This document shows, one piece after another, positions 54,900-63,028 of a DNA stretch of 64,000 nt. Position 1 is the first letter of the stretch. Every line of letters begins with the position of its first letter. Both the position numbers and the translations under genes were made by a program. A model generated the notes under the pieces. That model was not told the origin of the DNA and searched no databases. It was given only the letters and a program-made list of their open reading frames with translations. Location: contig NZ_ASJD01000003.1 of the NCBI RefSeq assembly GCF_000691165.1, forward strand, positions 372,001 through 436,000. The letters are read 5' to 3'. The DNA comes from Bacillus safensis FO-36b. Its GTDB lineage: Bacteria > Bacillota > Bacilli > Bacillales > Bacillaceae.

Positions 54900-56132
54900 A
54901 TGATGAAAACAATTCAAAAAACCATTCTTGATATTTTAAAAGGTGATGGCCAAGATATAGAACAAATTCCATATGAGCTTGTGGAACGTAAAGGTGTAGG
55001 ACATCCAGATACGATGTGTGATGCTATAGCAGAAAGAGCTTCTCAATATTATTCTCAATATTGCATGGAGCATTTTGGCAGAGTGGCACACCACTGGTTT
55101 GACAAAGTCATGCTTCTTGGCGGAGATGCTGATGTCACGTATGGGAAAGGGACAATGGTCAAACCGTATCAAGTTGTGTTTGCAGGAAAAGGGGCATACG
55201 CATACGGCGATGAGCCCATTCCTCTTAAAAAGATTCTTTTCGATGCGGCAAAGGATGTGTTATCAGAGGTGACAACAGGATTTGATCCTGAAGAACATCT
55301 CGTCATCGACTGCCGGATCGTTGATCATCAGGGGGCAGGCCGCAAAAACTCACGATATCGTCCGATGGTTGAAACGGACATGATTGAAATCGGTGATCCA
55401 AAGCTTGTGTCAAACGACTGTAACTTACTGCATGCTCATGCGCCATTAAGCCGTCTTGAGAAGCTGGTTCTTTATACAGAGCGTTATGTGAATGGTCCAG
55501 AATTTAAAAAGGTCAATCCAGATACCGGCTGGGATGTGAAAATATTTGGAAGCAGACGTCATGAAGATTTCAAACTCATTGTGAACATGCCATTTCTAGC
55601 TAAAGATATTCATAGTCTTGAGGAATATTTTGCCCGCAAAAAAGAATGCCAAGATCAAATTGCTCGCTATATTCATGAAACGTTAGGCCTCACGCCTGAT
55701 CTCATGCTGAACGCAACAGATCGCAATGGCCGTCCGTACTTAACAGCGCTAGGTTCTGTAGCAGATACCGGCGATGTAGGAGTTGTTGGAAGAGGAAATA
55801 GATTAAATGGCCTGATCACCCCAATGCGATCTATGAGTATTGAAGCGCCGGCTGGGAAAAACCCGCTTGATCATACAGGAAAATTATATGGGGTGCTCGC
55901 ACAACGGCTGGCAGATCAAATTTTTGAGACGATTCAAAAGCCAACAGAAGTGCATATCTTTACTTCAAAAGAGGCACCGCTCCACAATCCTGATGAAATT
56001 TCCGTTCGTATTCAGCAGTGGGATGGAAATGAAGTGGATAGAAAAAGAATTGAAGACCTCGTCATGAATGCGGTTCATTCAATGGGCGATGTGACAACAG
56101 ATTTAATTTTTAAAGGCGTGACAATGTGGTAA
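54900..56132 (+). CDS. Archaeal-type S-adenosylmethionine synthetase
   Basis: A 410-residue enzyme of the archaeal MAT family (PF01941 type), distinct from MetK: ELVERKGVGHPDTMCDAIAE at the start, GGDADVTYGKGTMVKPYQVVFAGKG, DHQGAGRKNSRYRPM, LNATDRNGRPYLTALGSVADTGDVGVVGRGNR and GKLYGVLAQRLADQI. It makes SAM from ATP and methionine. Bacillus already has MetK elsewhere, so this is a pathway-dedicated copy, suggesting a methylation or SAM-derived step. The ATG is either 54900 or 54903; the ribosome site is weak. A promoter-like TTGTTT-16-TATTTT lies at 54845-54872. Confidence 0.9.
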   Translation: MMKTIQKTILDILKGDGQDIEQIPYELVERKGVGHPDTMCDAIAERASQYYSQYCMEHFGRVAHHWFDKVMLLGGDADVTYGKGTMVKPYQVVFAGKGAYAYGDEPIPLKKILFDAAKDVLSEVTTGFDPEEHLVIDCRIVDHQGAGRKNSRYRPMVETDMIEIGDPKLVSNDCNLLHAHAPLSRLEKLVLYTERYVNGPEFKKVNPDTGWDVKIFGSRRHEDFKLIVNMPFLAKDIHSLEEYFARKKECQDQIARYIHETLGLTPDLMLNATDRNGRPYLTALGSVADTGDVGVVGRGNRLNGLITPMRSMSIEAPAGKNPLDHTGKLYGVLAQRLADQIFETIQKPTEVHIFTSKEAPLHNPDEISVRIQQWDGNEVDRKRIEDLVMNAVHSMGDVTTDLIFKGVTMW

Positions 56133-57172
56133 AAAGGATGAAAAAAAGTGTCATTGAAGCCGTACATGCATGTATTCATACAAAAGAACCTATGGCAGTG
56201 ACCATTCATCCCTATGAAATTGAAAAACAACAACAATTGAAACAACACCATCTTCTGTTGATGCTAAAGCCTGAATTAACAAGCATCAATAAAGGTGTAC
56301 AGCTTGATCTCATACTAGATGAACTTCTCCACCGATTAGATGATCGTGATGTAGAAATAGGAGCCGTGCGTGTTATATCATCCTTATATTTGAAAGAAAA
56401 GAAAATAATTGAAAATCAATATGGGATGCTAAATAAAATTTCTAAAAATGGTCTGAGTGAAGTGTCAGATGCAGCCAAAAAGATACTGGCTTTGAAATAC
56501 CCAGAGTTTAAAAAGAAGGAACATTTCATATATGGAGGCCATCAATTTTTACAAAAGTACAAAGAGCTCACGCCGTATGGTTTAGAGCTTTTAACCCGAA
56601 ACGTCAAAGTAGACAAGCTGGGTGCGGGCACATACGCCATAGAGGCCGAGGTGGATGGAGAAAAAATGCTTCTGCTCAATTCATTCCACCCTTGTCAAAT
56701 AGAGTGGTTCACTGCACCTGCAAAGTCTATTATCGTCATTGAATGTTTTTCAAAGCAGCCAATGAGGATGTTGAGAGAAGATTTCATCGGTGCAACGGAC
56801 CCTAAAGAGGCTAAAGCGGGTTCTTTTAAACACATGCTGCTGTCGGAGCAAAAACGGTTTGGTTTATCTAACGTGTGTACTCGGTTTAATGGCATTCACC
56901 TGTCACCGGGTCCTGTAGAAGCGATGGCGGGAATGATTCACTATTTTAGTACACCTGATACAAGACTGACTCCCGCGCATACACTTTTTGGCCAGCTGTT
57001 AAAGGAAAATGGCTTTTCGGCGGAAGCATTAGATCTATTATGTAAAGATGTGTCCATTCATTCAAGCGAAACGCCCGTATTTGAATTAACAGAAAACCTA
57101 AATTGGAATGAAGCACTTGATCTGCTAGTAAAAGTGAGAGACGACATTCAAAAGCATCAACGTGTTCTGTAA
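56126..57172 (+). CDS. Protein with a split nucleoside-diphosphate-kinase-like domain
   Basis: A 348-residue protein of unknown function. Two stretches match the NDK fold in order: LLLMLKPELTSINKGVQLDLILDELLHRL (strand 1 and helix, usual MIKPDAV) and, much later, MRMLREDFIGATDPKEAKAGSFKHM (usual R.LIGATDPKEAAPGTIR) followed by FNGIHLSPGPVEAMAGMIHYF (usual N.IHGSDS). His258 occupies the phospho-His position. About 110 residues are inserted between the halves, so it is not an ordinary NDK. The GTG start overlaps the preceding stop by 7 bases, with AAAGGCGTG upstream. Probably a phosphoryl transferase acting in this pathway (inference). Confidence 0.7.
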   Translation: MVKRMKKSVIEAVHACIHTKEPMAVTIHPYEIEKQQQLKQHHLLLMLKPELTSINKGVQLDLILDELLHRLDDRDVEIGAVRVISSLYLKEKKIIENQYGMLNKISKNGLSEVSDAAKKILALKYPEFKKKEHFIYGGHQFLQKYKELTPYGLELLTRNVKVDKLGAGTYAIEAEVDGEKMLLLNSFHPCQIEWFTAPAKSIIVIECFSKQPMRMLREDFIGATDPKEAKAGSFKHMLLSEQKRFGLSNVCTRFNGIHLSPGPVEAMAGMIHYFSTPDTRLTPAHTLFGQLLKENGFSAEALDLLCKDVSIHSSETPVFELTENLNWNEALDLLVKVRDDIQKHQRVL

Positions 57173-57185
57173 CGGAGGGAACAAC

Positions 57186-57737
57186 TTGAACAATAAAGGA
57201 GCTAGCCAGCGAATTTGGATTGTCGGTCCGCCTGGATCTGGAAAAACAACCCTTGCACATCAATTGAAGCAGGAGTTAACGTTACCTCACTATGAACTCG
57301 ATGCTCTATTCTGGCAAGCGAACTGGAAAAAAACAGATAAGCCGGTGTTTATCGATAACGTCCATGAAATTGTCAAACAAAAGAAATGGGTCGTCGATGG
57401 TCAATATTCATCTGTTCACCACATATTGGCTGAATATGCTGATACGATCATTTGGCTTGATGTCAAGAGAAGACAGACATTCCCCCGTCTCATGAAAAGG
57501 ACATTCAAACGGCTCATCACAAGGGAGAAACTTTGGAATGGAAATAAGGAGCGAATGGGTAACGCGCTCCAATTTTTCTCATATGCCTTTCAAGTCTATC
57601 CAGAGGTGATTCATCAAAACGAAAAGCTTTTTCACAAATTAAAAGAAAAATCTCATGTGAAATGCTTGCGCATAGACAAACGGGACGATGCAGACCAGGT
57701 GCTAATGAAAATCAAAAACCTTGAGAAAAAGGGGTGA
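57186..57737 (+). CDS. P-loop small-molecule kinase (AAA/adenylate-kinase-like)
   Basis: A 183-residue P-loop kinase: IWIVGPPGSGKTTLAHQL (Walker A), HYELDALFWQANWKKTD, WVVDGQYSSVHHIL, a strand TIIWLDVKRR as Walker B-like, and an arginine-rich lid (MKRTFKRLITREKLWNGNKERM). This is the pattern of FlaR/topology-modulation proteins and small-substrate kinases. TTG 57186 follows CGGAGGGAA. Four bases separate it from the next gene. Substrate unknown. Confidence 0.82.
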   Translation: MNNKGASQRIWIVGPPGSGKTTLAHQLKQELTLPHYELDALFWQANWKKTDKPVFIDNVHEIVKQKKWVVDGQYSSVHHILAEYADTIIWLDVKRRQTFPRLMKRTFKRLITREKLWNGNKERMGNALQFFSYAFQVYPEVIHQNEKLFHKLKEKSHVKCLRIDKRDDADQVLMKIKNLEKKG

Positions 57738-57741
57738 GGAC

Positions 57742-58731
57742 ATGACGACACTAGATGATGCTAATAATGTCCTGAAATATTGGTTTTCGGAACAGCCGAT
57801 TCGCTTAACACCTTTAAACGGAAGAAGCCCTAATGAAGGATGGCTTGTCGAAACGATCAAAAACCGTTTTGTCTTAAAAAAATGTGCGAGAAATCATGAT
57901 GCAAAGTGGCTTCAATATTTAGAGGAATTAACAGATGCTCTGCTTGATCATGGCTTCCCGATTCAACCTATGGTGGAGGCAGAAGATCATCGTAAGACCA
58001 TTTTATTCAAAGAACACTTTTGGCAGCTGCGGCCCTATTTCGAAGGAAGACCATATGAAATGGGAAATCGTTCAGATGAACAAGAAGCCATCCGGGTAAT
58101 AAAACAGCTCCATTCACTGAAGAACTTACCGAAAGGACCTGTGAATCCAAACTGCGAATTGAAGAACTGGATTACTTCTCCGGACGAAACGCTCGGCAAG
58201 ACGGCTTATGCCCTAAAAAAGGTTGTTTCTTCTAAAAAGGCTGCTGCTTTGCTCAAAGTGTATGAACGGGAACTAATGAATATCATCACGCTGCTAAACC
58301 CTAGTATATACGAAGCATTACCTCATGCTGTTACACATGGTGACTTTCATTCTGGCAATCTGCTCATTCGTAACAAAAGGCTTGCCATGGTTCTTGATTT
58401 TGATACAGCATGCTTTAGACCGCGAGTATATGATGCAGCCATATCTGCTTTTTTGTTAACGAGAATCAAGAGAGGAACGTTTCAACTAGATATTGTGAAA
58501 ACGATTCAATTTTTAAAGGCATATGCAGATGACTTATCCGAATATGAATGGCGCTCAATATCTGCGTTTATCAGACTTTTATATATTCCGACAGAGCGGT
58601 ATTTAACACTGCTGCACACCTATACACCTCACTTACTAAACTGGTATATTGATTGGTCTTTCGAAGCACTAGAATCTGCATCAAACCAGCTGAAGGAAGA
58701 TTGGTATCTCCAAAAGGAGATGAGAACATGA
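57742..58731 (+). CDS. APH-fold small-molecule kinase 2
   Basis: A 329-residue kinase of the APH/choline kinase fold with Brenner motif VTHGDFHSGNLLIRN and metal motif AMVLDFDTACFRPRVYDAA. It is not closely similar to the APH-fold kinase at 44831 outside the motifs. ATG 57742 follows AAGGGGTGAGG; the in-frame TTG at 57721 lacks a site. Its stop overlaps the next start (ATGA), so it is within the operon from the SAM synthetase onward. Confidence 0.85.
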   Translation: MTTLDDANNVLKYWFSEQPIRLTPLNGRSPNEGWLVETIKNRFVLKKCARNHDAKWLQYLEELTDALLDHGFPIQPMVEAEDHRKTILFKEHFWQLRPYFEGRPYEMGNRSDEQEAIRVIKQLHSLKNLPKGPVNPNCELKNWITSPDETLGKTAYALKKVVSSKKAAALLKVYERELMNIITLLNPSIYEALPHAVTHGDFHSGNLLIRNKRLAMVLDFDTACFRPRVYDAAISAFLLTRIKRGTFQLDIVKTIQFLKAYADDLSEYEWRSISAFIRLLYIPTERYLTLLHTYTPHLLNWYIDWSFEALESASNQLKEDWYLQKEMRT

Positions 58732-59456
58732 AGATCGCTGTTGTCACTGGCGGAAACAGGGGCATAGGCAAAGAAGTATGCAGACAGCTTGCGCAGTGTG
58801 GAATGCTTGTTATTTTAACTGCACGGCAGCTTGAAAGTGCCAAAATAGCTGCGTCTGAAATGACTGAGCATGTTGTGCCATTTCAGCTGGATGTAACAAA
58901 TGAAGAATCGGTTGAACGTTTCTCGGCATTTATAAAAGATTCGTTCGGGAGAGTGGATGTGCTCATTAATAATGCCGGTGTCTTTCATGACAACATAAAG
59001 GATCACACCTTTCCATCTTTTCTAGATCTTCCTGTATCGACACTCCAAGAAACGATGAATGTGAATGTGTATGGTGCAGTCAGAATGACCAAGGCCGTTT
59101 TCCCTTACATGAAAGAGGCGGGATATGGACGGATTGTCAATGTATCCAGCGGTATGGGAAGGCTCTCTGCGATCTACGCTTCAGGCGATGTCAGGCGTGA
59201 TGGAAAAAGCGGTCCTTACTACCGGATGTCAAAAGCGGCGCTGCATGTTCTCACAAAAGTCACAGCTTTAGAGGGGGCACCCTATTCTATCCTTGCGAAT
59301 GCAGTGTGTCCTGGCTGGGTACAAACGGACATGGGGTCATCAGAGGCTGTTAAAACCATACAGGAAGGTGCATCAGGAATCGTGTGGGCGGCACAGCTGC
59401 CCCGAGATGGACCAACAGGAGAATTGTTGAGGGACGGGCAAAGACTTCAGTGGTAA
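58728..59456 (+). CDS. Short-chain dehydrogenase/reductase 1
   Basis: A 242-residue classical SDR: cofactor motif VTGGNRGIG, DVLINNAGVF, catalytic Ser in IVNVSSGMG and YYRMSKAAL (YxxxK). VCPGWVQTDMG follows. It resembles carbonyl-reductase-like SDRs. NADP preference is suggested by the Arg at the second strand (TARQLE). ATG 58728 follows AAAAGGAGATG and overlaps the preceding stop. It could oxidise an inositol hydroxyl (inference). Confidence 0.9.
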   Translation: MKIAVVTGGNRGIGKEVCRQLAQCGMLVILTARQLESAKIAASEMTEHVVPFQLDVTNEESVERFSAFIKDSFGRVDVLINNAGVFHDNIKDHTFPSFLDLPVSTLQETMNVNVYGAVRMTKAVFPYMKEAGYGRIVNVSSGMGRLSAIYASGDVRRDGKSGPYYRMSKAALHVLTKVTALEGAPYSILANAVCPGWVQTDMGSSEAVKTIQEGASGIVWAAQLPRDGPTGELLRDGQRLQW

Positions 59457-59470
59457 GAGGAGGCAACTAC

Positions 59471-60244
59471 ATGCGAGGTATGAAAGGAAAGACAGTTATT
59501 GTGACAGGCGGAGCTCAGGGGATTGGATATGCGGTCGCAGAACGAGCCGCACAAGAAGGCGCACAAGTCGCCATTGCTGATCATCATGTAGATTACGGAA
59601 TTGCAGCAGAAAAACAGCTCAAAGCAAATGGATATGATGTTTTGTTTATAGAGGCTGATATTGCTGATGAAGCATCCATTGTTTCAATGATCGAAAAAAC
59701 AGCCAATCATTTTGGGAAAATAGACATGCTGGTGAATTGTGCAGCCGTGTTTATCATGCGGGGTCTTGAAGCAACCGTTGAAGAATGGCGGCGCATTATG
59801 GATTTGAATATTATGGGACAAGCGCTTTGTGTCAAACACACTTCGCCTTACATGGAGAAAATAGGAAAAGGATCGATTGTAAATATTGCCTCCATTTCAG
59901 GCCACATTGCCCAGCCGAAATATTTAACATATAACGCGACAAAAGCAGCTGTTGTCAATATGACGCGGTGCATGGCAATGGATTTGGCGGATGCAGGTAT
60001 TCGTGTAAACGCAGTGAATCCAGGCACGGTATGGAACAAAAATAACGAGCGGTTCCATTTAGAAGAGCTTGGATTGACAAGAGAGCAAGCAAATCAGCAT
60101 CCTGATATTGGCGGGATGCACATGTTGAAACGAACCGCTGATCCAGAAGAGATCGCATCTGCTGTCATCTTCCTTCTTTCAGATGAAGCGAGTTTTATTA
60201 CAGGAGAAAATTTGATGGTTGACGGCGGCTATACTGCCATGTAG
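59471..60244 (+). CDS. Short-chain dehydrogenase/reductase 2
   Basis: A 257-residue classical SDR: VTGGAQGIGYAVAERAA, Asp after strand 2 (VAIADHHVD, pointing to NAD), LVNCAAVFIMRG in place of NNAG, SIVNIASISGHIAQPKYLTYNATKAAV with Ser, Tyr and Lys, and the C-terminal FLLSDEASFITGENLMVDGGYTAM. Likely NAD-dependent alcohol dehydrogenase of the glucose/inositol dehydrogenase style. GAGGAGGC precedes the ATG. Confidence 0.92.
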   Translation: MRGMKGKTVIVTGGAQGIGYAVAERAAQEGAQVAIADHHVDYGIAAEKQLKANGYDVLFIEADIADEASIVSMIEKTANHFGKIDMLVNCAAVFIMRGLEATVEEWRRIMDLNIMGQALCVKHTSPYMEKIGKGSIVNIASISGHIAQPKYLTYNATKAAVVNMTRCMAMDLADAGIRVNAVNPGTVWNKNNERFHLEELGLTREQANQHPDIGGMHMLKRTADPEEIASAVIFLLSDEASFITGENLMVDGGYTAM

Positions 60245-60259
60245 AGGAGTAAAAATTGC

Positions 60260-61066
60260 ATGAAATTTGATCTGCACACACATCATCAACGCTGTGGTCA
60301 TGCGGAAGGGAACATCAGAGAATATATCGATGAGGCTGTCAAATTAGGTCTGGATTTTATTGGGATATCAGATCACTCTCCGTTCTTTGGTGAAGAGGCT
60401 GACCACTTTAAACCATGGGTAGCGATGGCTAAAAGTGAATTTCAATCATATATAGAGGAAGTCCTGCAGTTGAAAAAGGAATATGACGGAAAAATTCACG
60501 TGCTGTTAGGTGTCGAATCTGACTATTTTCCAGATCACGAGACCCTTTACCGAGACGTGTATCGACATTATCCATTTGATTATATCATTGGCTCGGTTCA
60601 TGTCAGTAATGGATATGACCTATTTAACCGGAAACGGTGGGAACAAATCACAGAGCAGAAAGCCATCATTGAAAAAGAAACGTATTACCAGTTAATTAAA
60701 ATGTCTGCTGAGAGTCAAATGTTCGACGTTTTAGGCCATATTGACGCCTTAAAAGGTTTTTATCCAGAGATTGCTCATCTCAAAACAGAAGCTGTCGATG
60801 ATGCACTGCAAGCAATTGCGGAGAGTGGTTCTGTCATTGAAGTGAATACCTCTGGCAAAACAAAAGACTGCGGCGGCTGGTATCCATCAATGGATCTATT
60901 AGAGCGAGCCAAATTTTATGGTGTGGATGTCACGTTTGGCTCAGATGCACATCAGCCAGCCCGCGTAGCAGATGATTGGCTGAAAGTAAAAGAGACGCTG
61001 AAGGAATTGGGTTACAAGGAATGGTATATCTTTCAATCTCGTCAAAAACGAAAATTGGCTCTATAA
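60260..61066 (+). CDS. PHP-family phosphatase (histidinol-phosphatase-like)
   Basis: A 268-residue PHP phosphatase with the metal-binding pattern FDLHTHHQRCGHAEG, FIGISDHSPFFGEEADHF, GVESDYF, DYIIGSVHVSNGYDLF, DVLGHIDALKGF and VTFGSDAHQPARVAD. Overall it matches HisJ/HisK phosphatases, but its place next to inositol phosphate synthase suggests that it dephosphorylates an inositol (or other cyclitol) phosphate rather than histidinol phosphate (inference). AGAGGAG precedes the ATG. Confidence 0.88.
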   Translation: MKFDLHTHHQRCGHAEGNIREYIDEAVKLGLDFIGISDHSPFFGEEADHFKPWVAMAKSEFQSYIEEVLQLKKEYDGKIHVLLGVESDYFPDHETLYRDVYRHYPFDYIIGSVHVSNGYDLFNRKRWEQITEQKAIIEKETYYQLIKMSAESQMFDVLGHIDALKGFYPEIAHLKTEAVDDALQAIAESGSVIEVNTSGKTKDCGGWYPSMDLLERAKFYGVDVTFGSDAHQPARVADDWLKVKETLKELGYKEWYIFQSRQKRKLAL

Positions 61067-61090
61067 ATTCTAAAAAAAGGGGTTATGAAA

Positions 61091-62173
61091 ATGACAAAAG
61101 TTCGCGTAGCAATTGCAGGAGTAGGATCATGCGCTTCAAGTATCGTTCAATTTGTAGAATTGGCAAAGGAAAAGATGGATACGCTCTCCGGTGTTATGCA
61201 TGATGTCATTGGAGGTTATCACTTGTCTGATGTGGAATTTGTTGCAGCTTTTGAAGTAGATCAAAATAAAGTAGGAAAAGACTTATCAGAGGCTATTTTT
61301 ACTAAACCAACGGCTGCAGTTAAACATATTGATGTTCCGTTTTTCCAAGTACCTGTTGAAGCAGGTCCTTTATGTGATGGTCTTGAAGGAGATTTGTCCA
61401 ACTGCATTCAGCCGCATGAACATTCATTAAAAATGAACACACATGATGTGACGCAAAGATTAAAGGACGTTCAGGCAGATGTACTAGTCTGCTTCTTACC
61501 GACAGGTTCGTTTGAAGCAGTTCGAGTATACGCAGAGGCGTGTGCACACGCGCAAACTGCCTTTATTAATGCGACACCTGAACCAGTGGCAAATGATCCT
61601 GAATTTGTCAAAATGTTTGAAGAGTCGAATACCCCGCTCCTTGGAGATGACTTAAGAAGTCATTTAGGTGCCACAACACTGCATACAGCGTTAATTGAGC
61701 TATTAAAATCCCGAGGGATTGACATTACCAATACGTACCAATTAAATGTCGGAGGCAATACAGACTTTTTAAACCTTGCCAACCCAATGAGATCAACGAG
61801 TAAACAAAAATCGAAGCGGAAAGCATTATTTGCCTCTGGTATTGATGCCAGCGAAGTGGCAGCAGGTCCAAATGGCTATGTCAGCTATTTAGGGGATCAT
61901 AAAGTCTGCTTCCTGCGATTGGAAGGAAATTCTGTTTTAGATTCAGACATTTCGCTTGAAATCCGTTTACAAGTAGAAGATTCTCCGAATTCAGCTGGTG
62001 TTATTGCTAACGCAATGCGCGTAGCAAAAGCAGCTAAAGATATGAATCACAGTGGTGTCATACATGACGTTTGCCCATTCTTATTCAAAAGCCCTCCAAT
62101 TGGACAAGTAGATTCAGAATCATTGCGTCTATTCAATGAATATGTAGCAAATGCTGAGCTGAAAAAGGTGTGA
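61091..62173 (+). CDS. myo-Inositol-1-phosphate synthase (prokaryotic short type)
   Basis: A 360-residue NAD-dependent synthase converting glucose 6-phosphate to inositol 3(1)-phosphate. Signatures: VRVAIAGVGSCASSIVQFVE, VEFVAAFEVDQNKVGKDL, ATPEPVANDPEF, LLGDDLRSHLGATTLHTALIELL, NVGGNTDFLNLANPMR and EDSPNSAGVIANAMRVAKAA. This is the actinobacterial/archaeal short form; Bacillus normally catabolises inositol and does not make it. ATG 61091 lies 8 bases after AAAAGGGG; ATG 61085 is only 2 bases away from that site. Confidence 0.92.
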   Translation: MTKVRVAIAGVGSCASSIVQFVELAKEKMDTLSGVMHDVIGGYHLSDVEFVAAFEVDQNKVGKDLSEAIFTKPTAAVKHIDVPFFQVPVEAGPLCDGLEGDLSNCIQPHEHSLKMNTHDVTQRLKDVQADVLVCFLPTGSFEAVRVYAEACAHAQTAFINATPEPVANDPEFVKMFEESNTPLLGDDLRSHLGATTLHTALIELLKSRGIDITNTYQLNVGGNTDFLNLANPMRSTSKQKSKRKALFASGIDASEVAAGPNGYVSYLGDHKVCFLRLEGNSVLDSDISLEIRLQVEDSPNSAGVIANAMRVAKAAKDMNHSGVIHDVCPFLFKSPPIGQVDSESLRLFNEYVANAELKKV

Positions 62174-62176
62174 TCA

Positions 62177-63028
62177 GTGGAAGCAGAACTAAATCTTTGC
62201 GAGATAAAATTTGCCGCTTTTGACTTGGATGGAACATTAATTGATGAACGAGGCGAGCTTATTGGTGATGTCCATGGCGCAGTGAATATGCTGCGCCAAA
62301 GAGGCATTATTTCAATAATTGTCACAGGCAGAACCTATGATTCTTTCTTCTCTCTGAACTTAGATCCTTCTTTACTCAATTTATTTCATCATGATGTTTT
62401 GCTGAATGATGGAAATGTGATTTGCCATCATCAAAAGAAAACATTTGACGTTAAACAATATCTAAATGCTGCTATATGCCGGCAGGTTATCTCATCACTT
62501 GATGGTCAAGCTGAATTTGTCATGGAATCACACGGGAAGCATGTGGCATCAAGTAAAAGCGCTAAGTTGAAATATTGCATGCTTTACACATTTCCACGAG
62601 AAAAAATAGAGGTTGGTCATCAGAAAGAATTCACATTTGACCGTGTGACAAAACTATTTATTTTACCGAAAGAAAAAATAGATATCGCTCATCTATTAAG
62701 AGATTGTCATTGTGATGTTGCGGATGCCCAGTTTTTAAATGCACAAGTGGTATCCCCGAAAGGAATTTGTAAGGCGGATATGCTTGAACGCCATTTATTA
62801 GATTGTTTTGGAGAAAGTGATTTAAATCGTGTGATTGCTTTTGGAAATGGTCATAATGACAGACTGCTGCTCAAGAAGGCGAGGTGGGGGCTGGCAGTTC
62901 AAGATAGCCATCCATCGGCGATTGAGTTATGTGATGTTCATCTGGGGGAGTCTATTTATGACTATCTTGATAAAGTTTCACAACCATTAGAAGCACCAAA
63001 AGTGATCAATGAAAAGGGAGGAATTTAG
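62177..63028 (+). CDS. HAD-superfamily phosphatase (Cof/IIB type)
   Basis: A 283-residue HAD phosphatase: motif I AAFDLDGTLIDERG, motif II IIVTGRTYDS, a C2-type cap (about 85-200) and the motif III/IV region VVSPKGICKADMLERHLL plus IAFGNGHNDRLLLKKA. The motif IV is FGNGHND instead of the usual FGDGxND, an Asp-to-Asn change that keeps the second Asp. Likely a sugar or cyclitol phosphatase. GTG start after AAAAAGGTG. The next gene begins one base after the stop (TAG then TTG). Confidence 0.87.
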   Translation: MEAELNLCEIKFAAFDLDGTLIDERGELIGDVHGAVNMLRQRGIISIIVTGRTYDSFFSLNLDPSLLNLFHHDVLLNDGNVICHHQKKTFDVKQYLNAAICRQVISSLDGQAEFVMESHGKHVASSKSAKLKYCMLYTFPREKIEVGHQKEFTFDRVTKLFILPKEKIDIAHLLRDCHCDVADAQFLNAQVVSPKGICKADMLERHLLDCFGESDLNRVIAFGNGHNDRLLLKKARWGLAVQDSHPSAIELCDVHLGESIYDYLDKVSQPLEAPKVINEKGGI

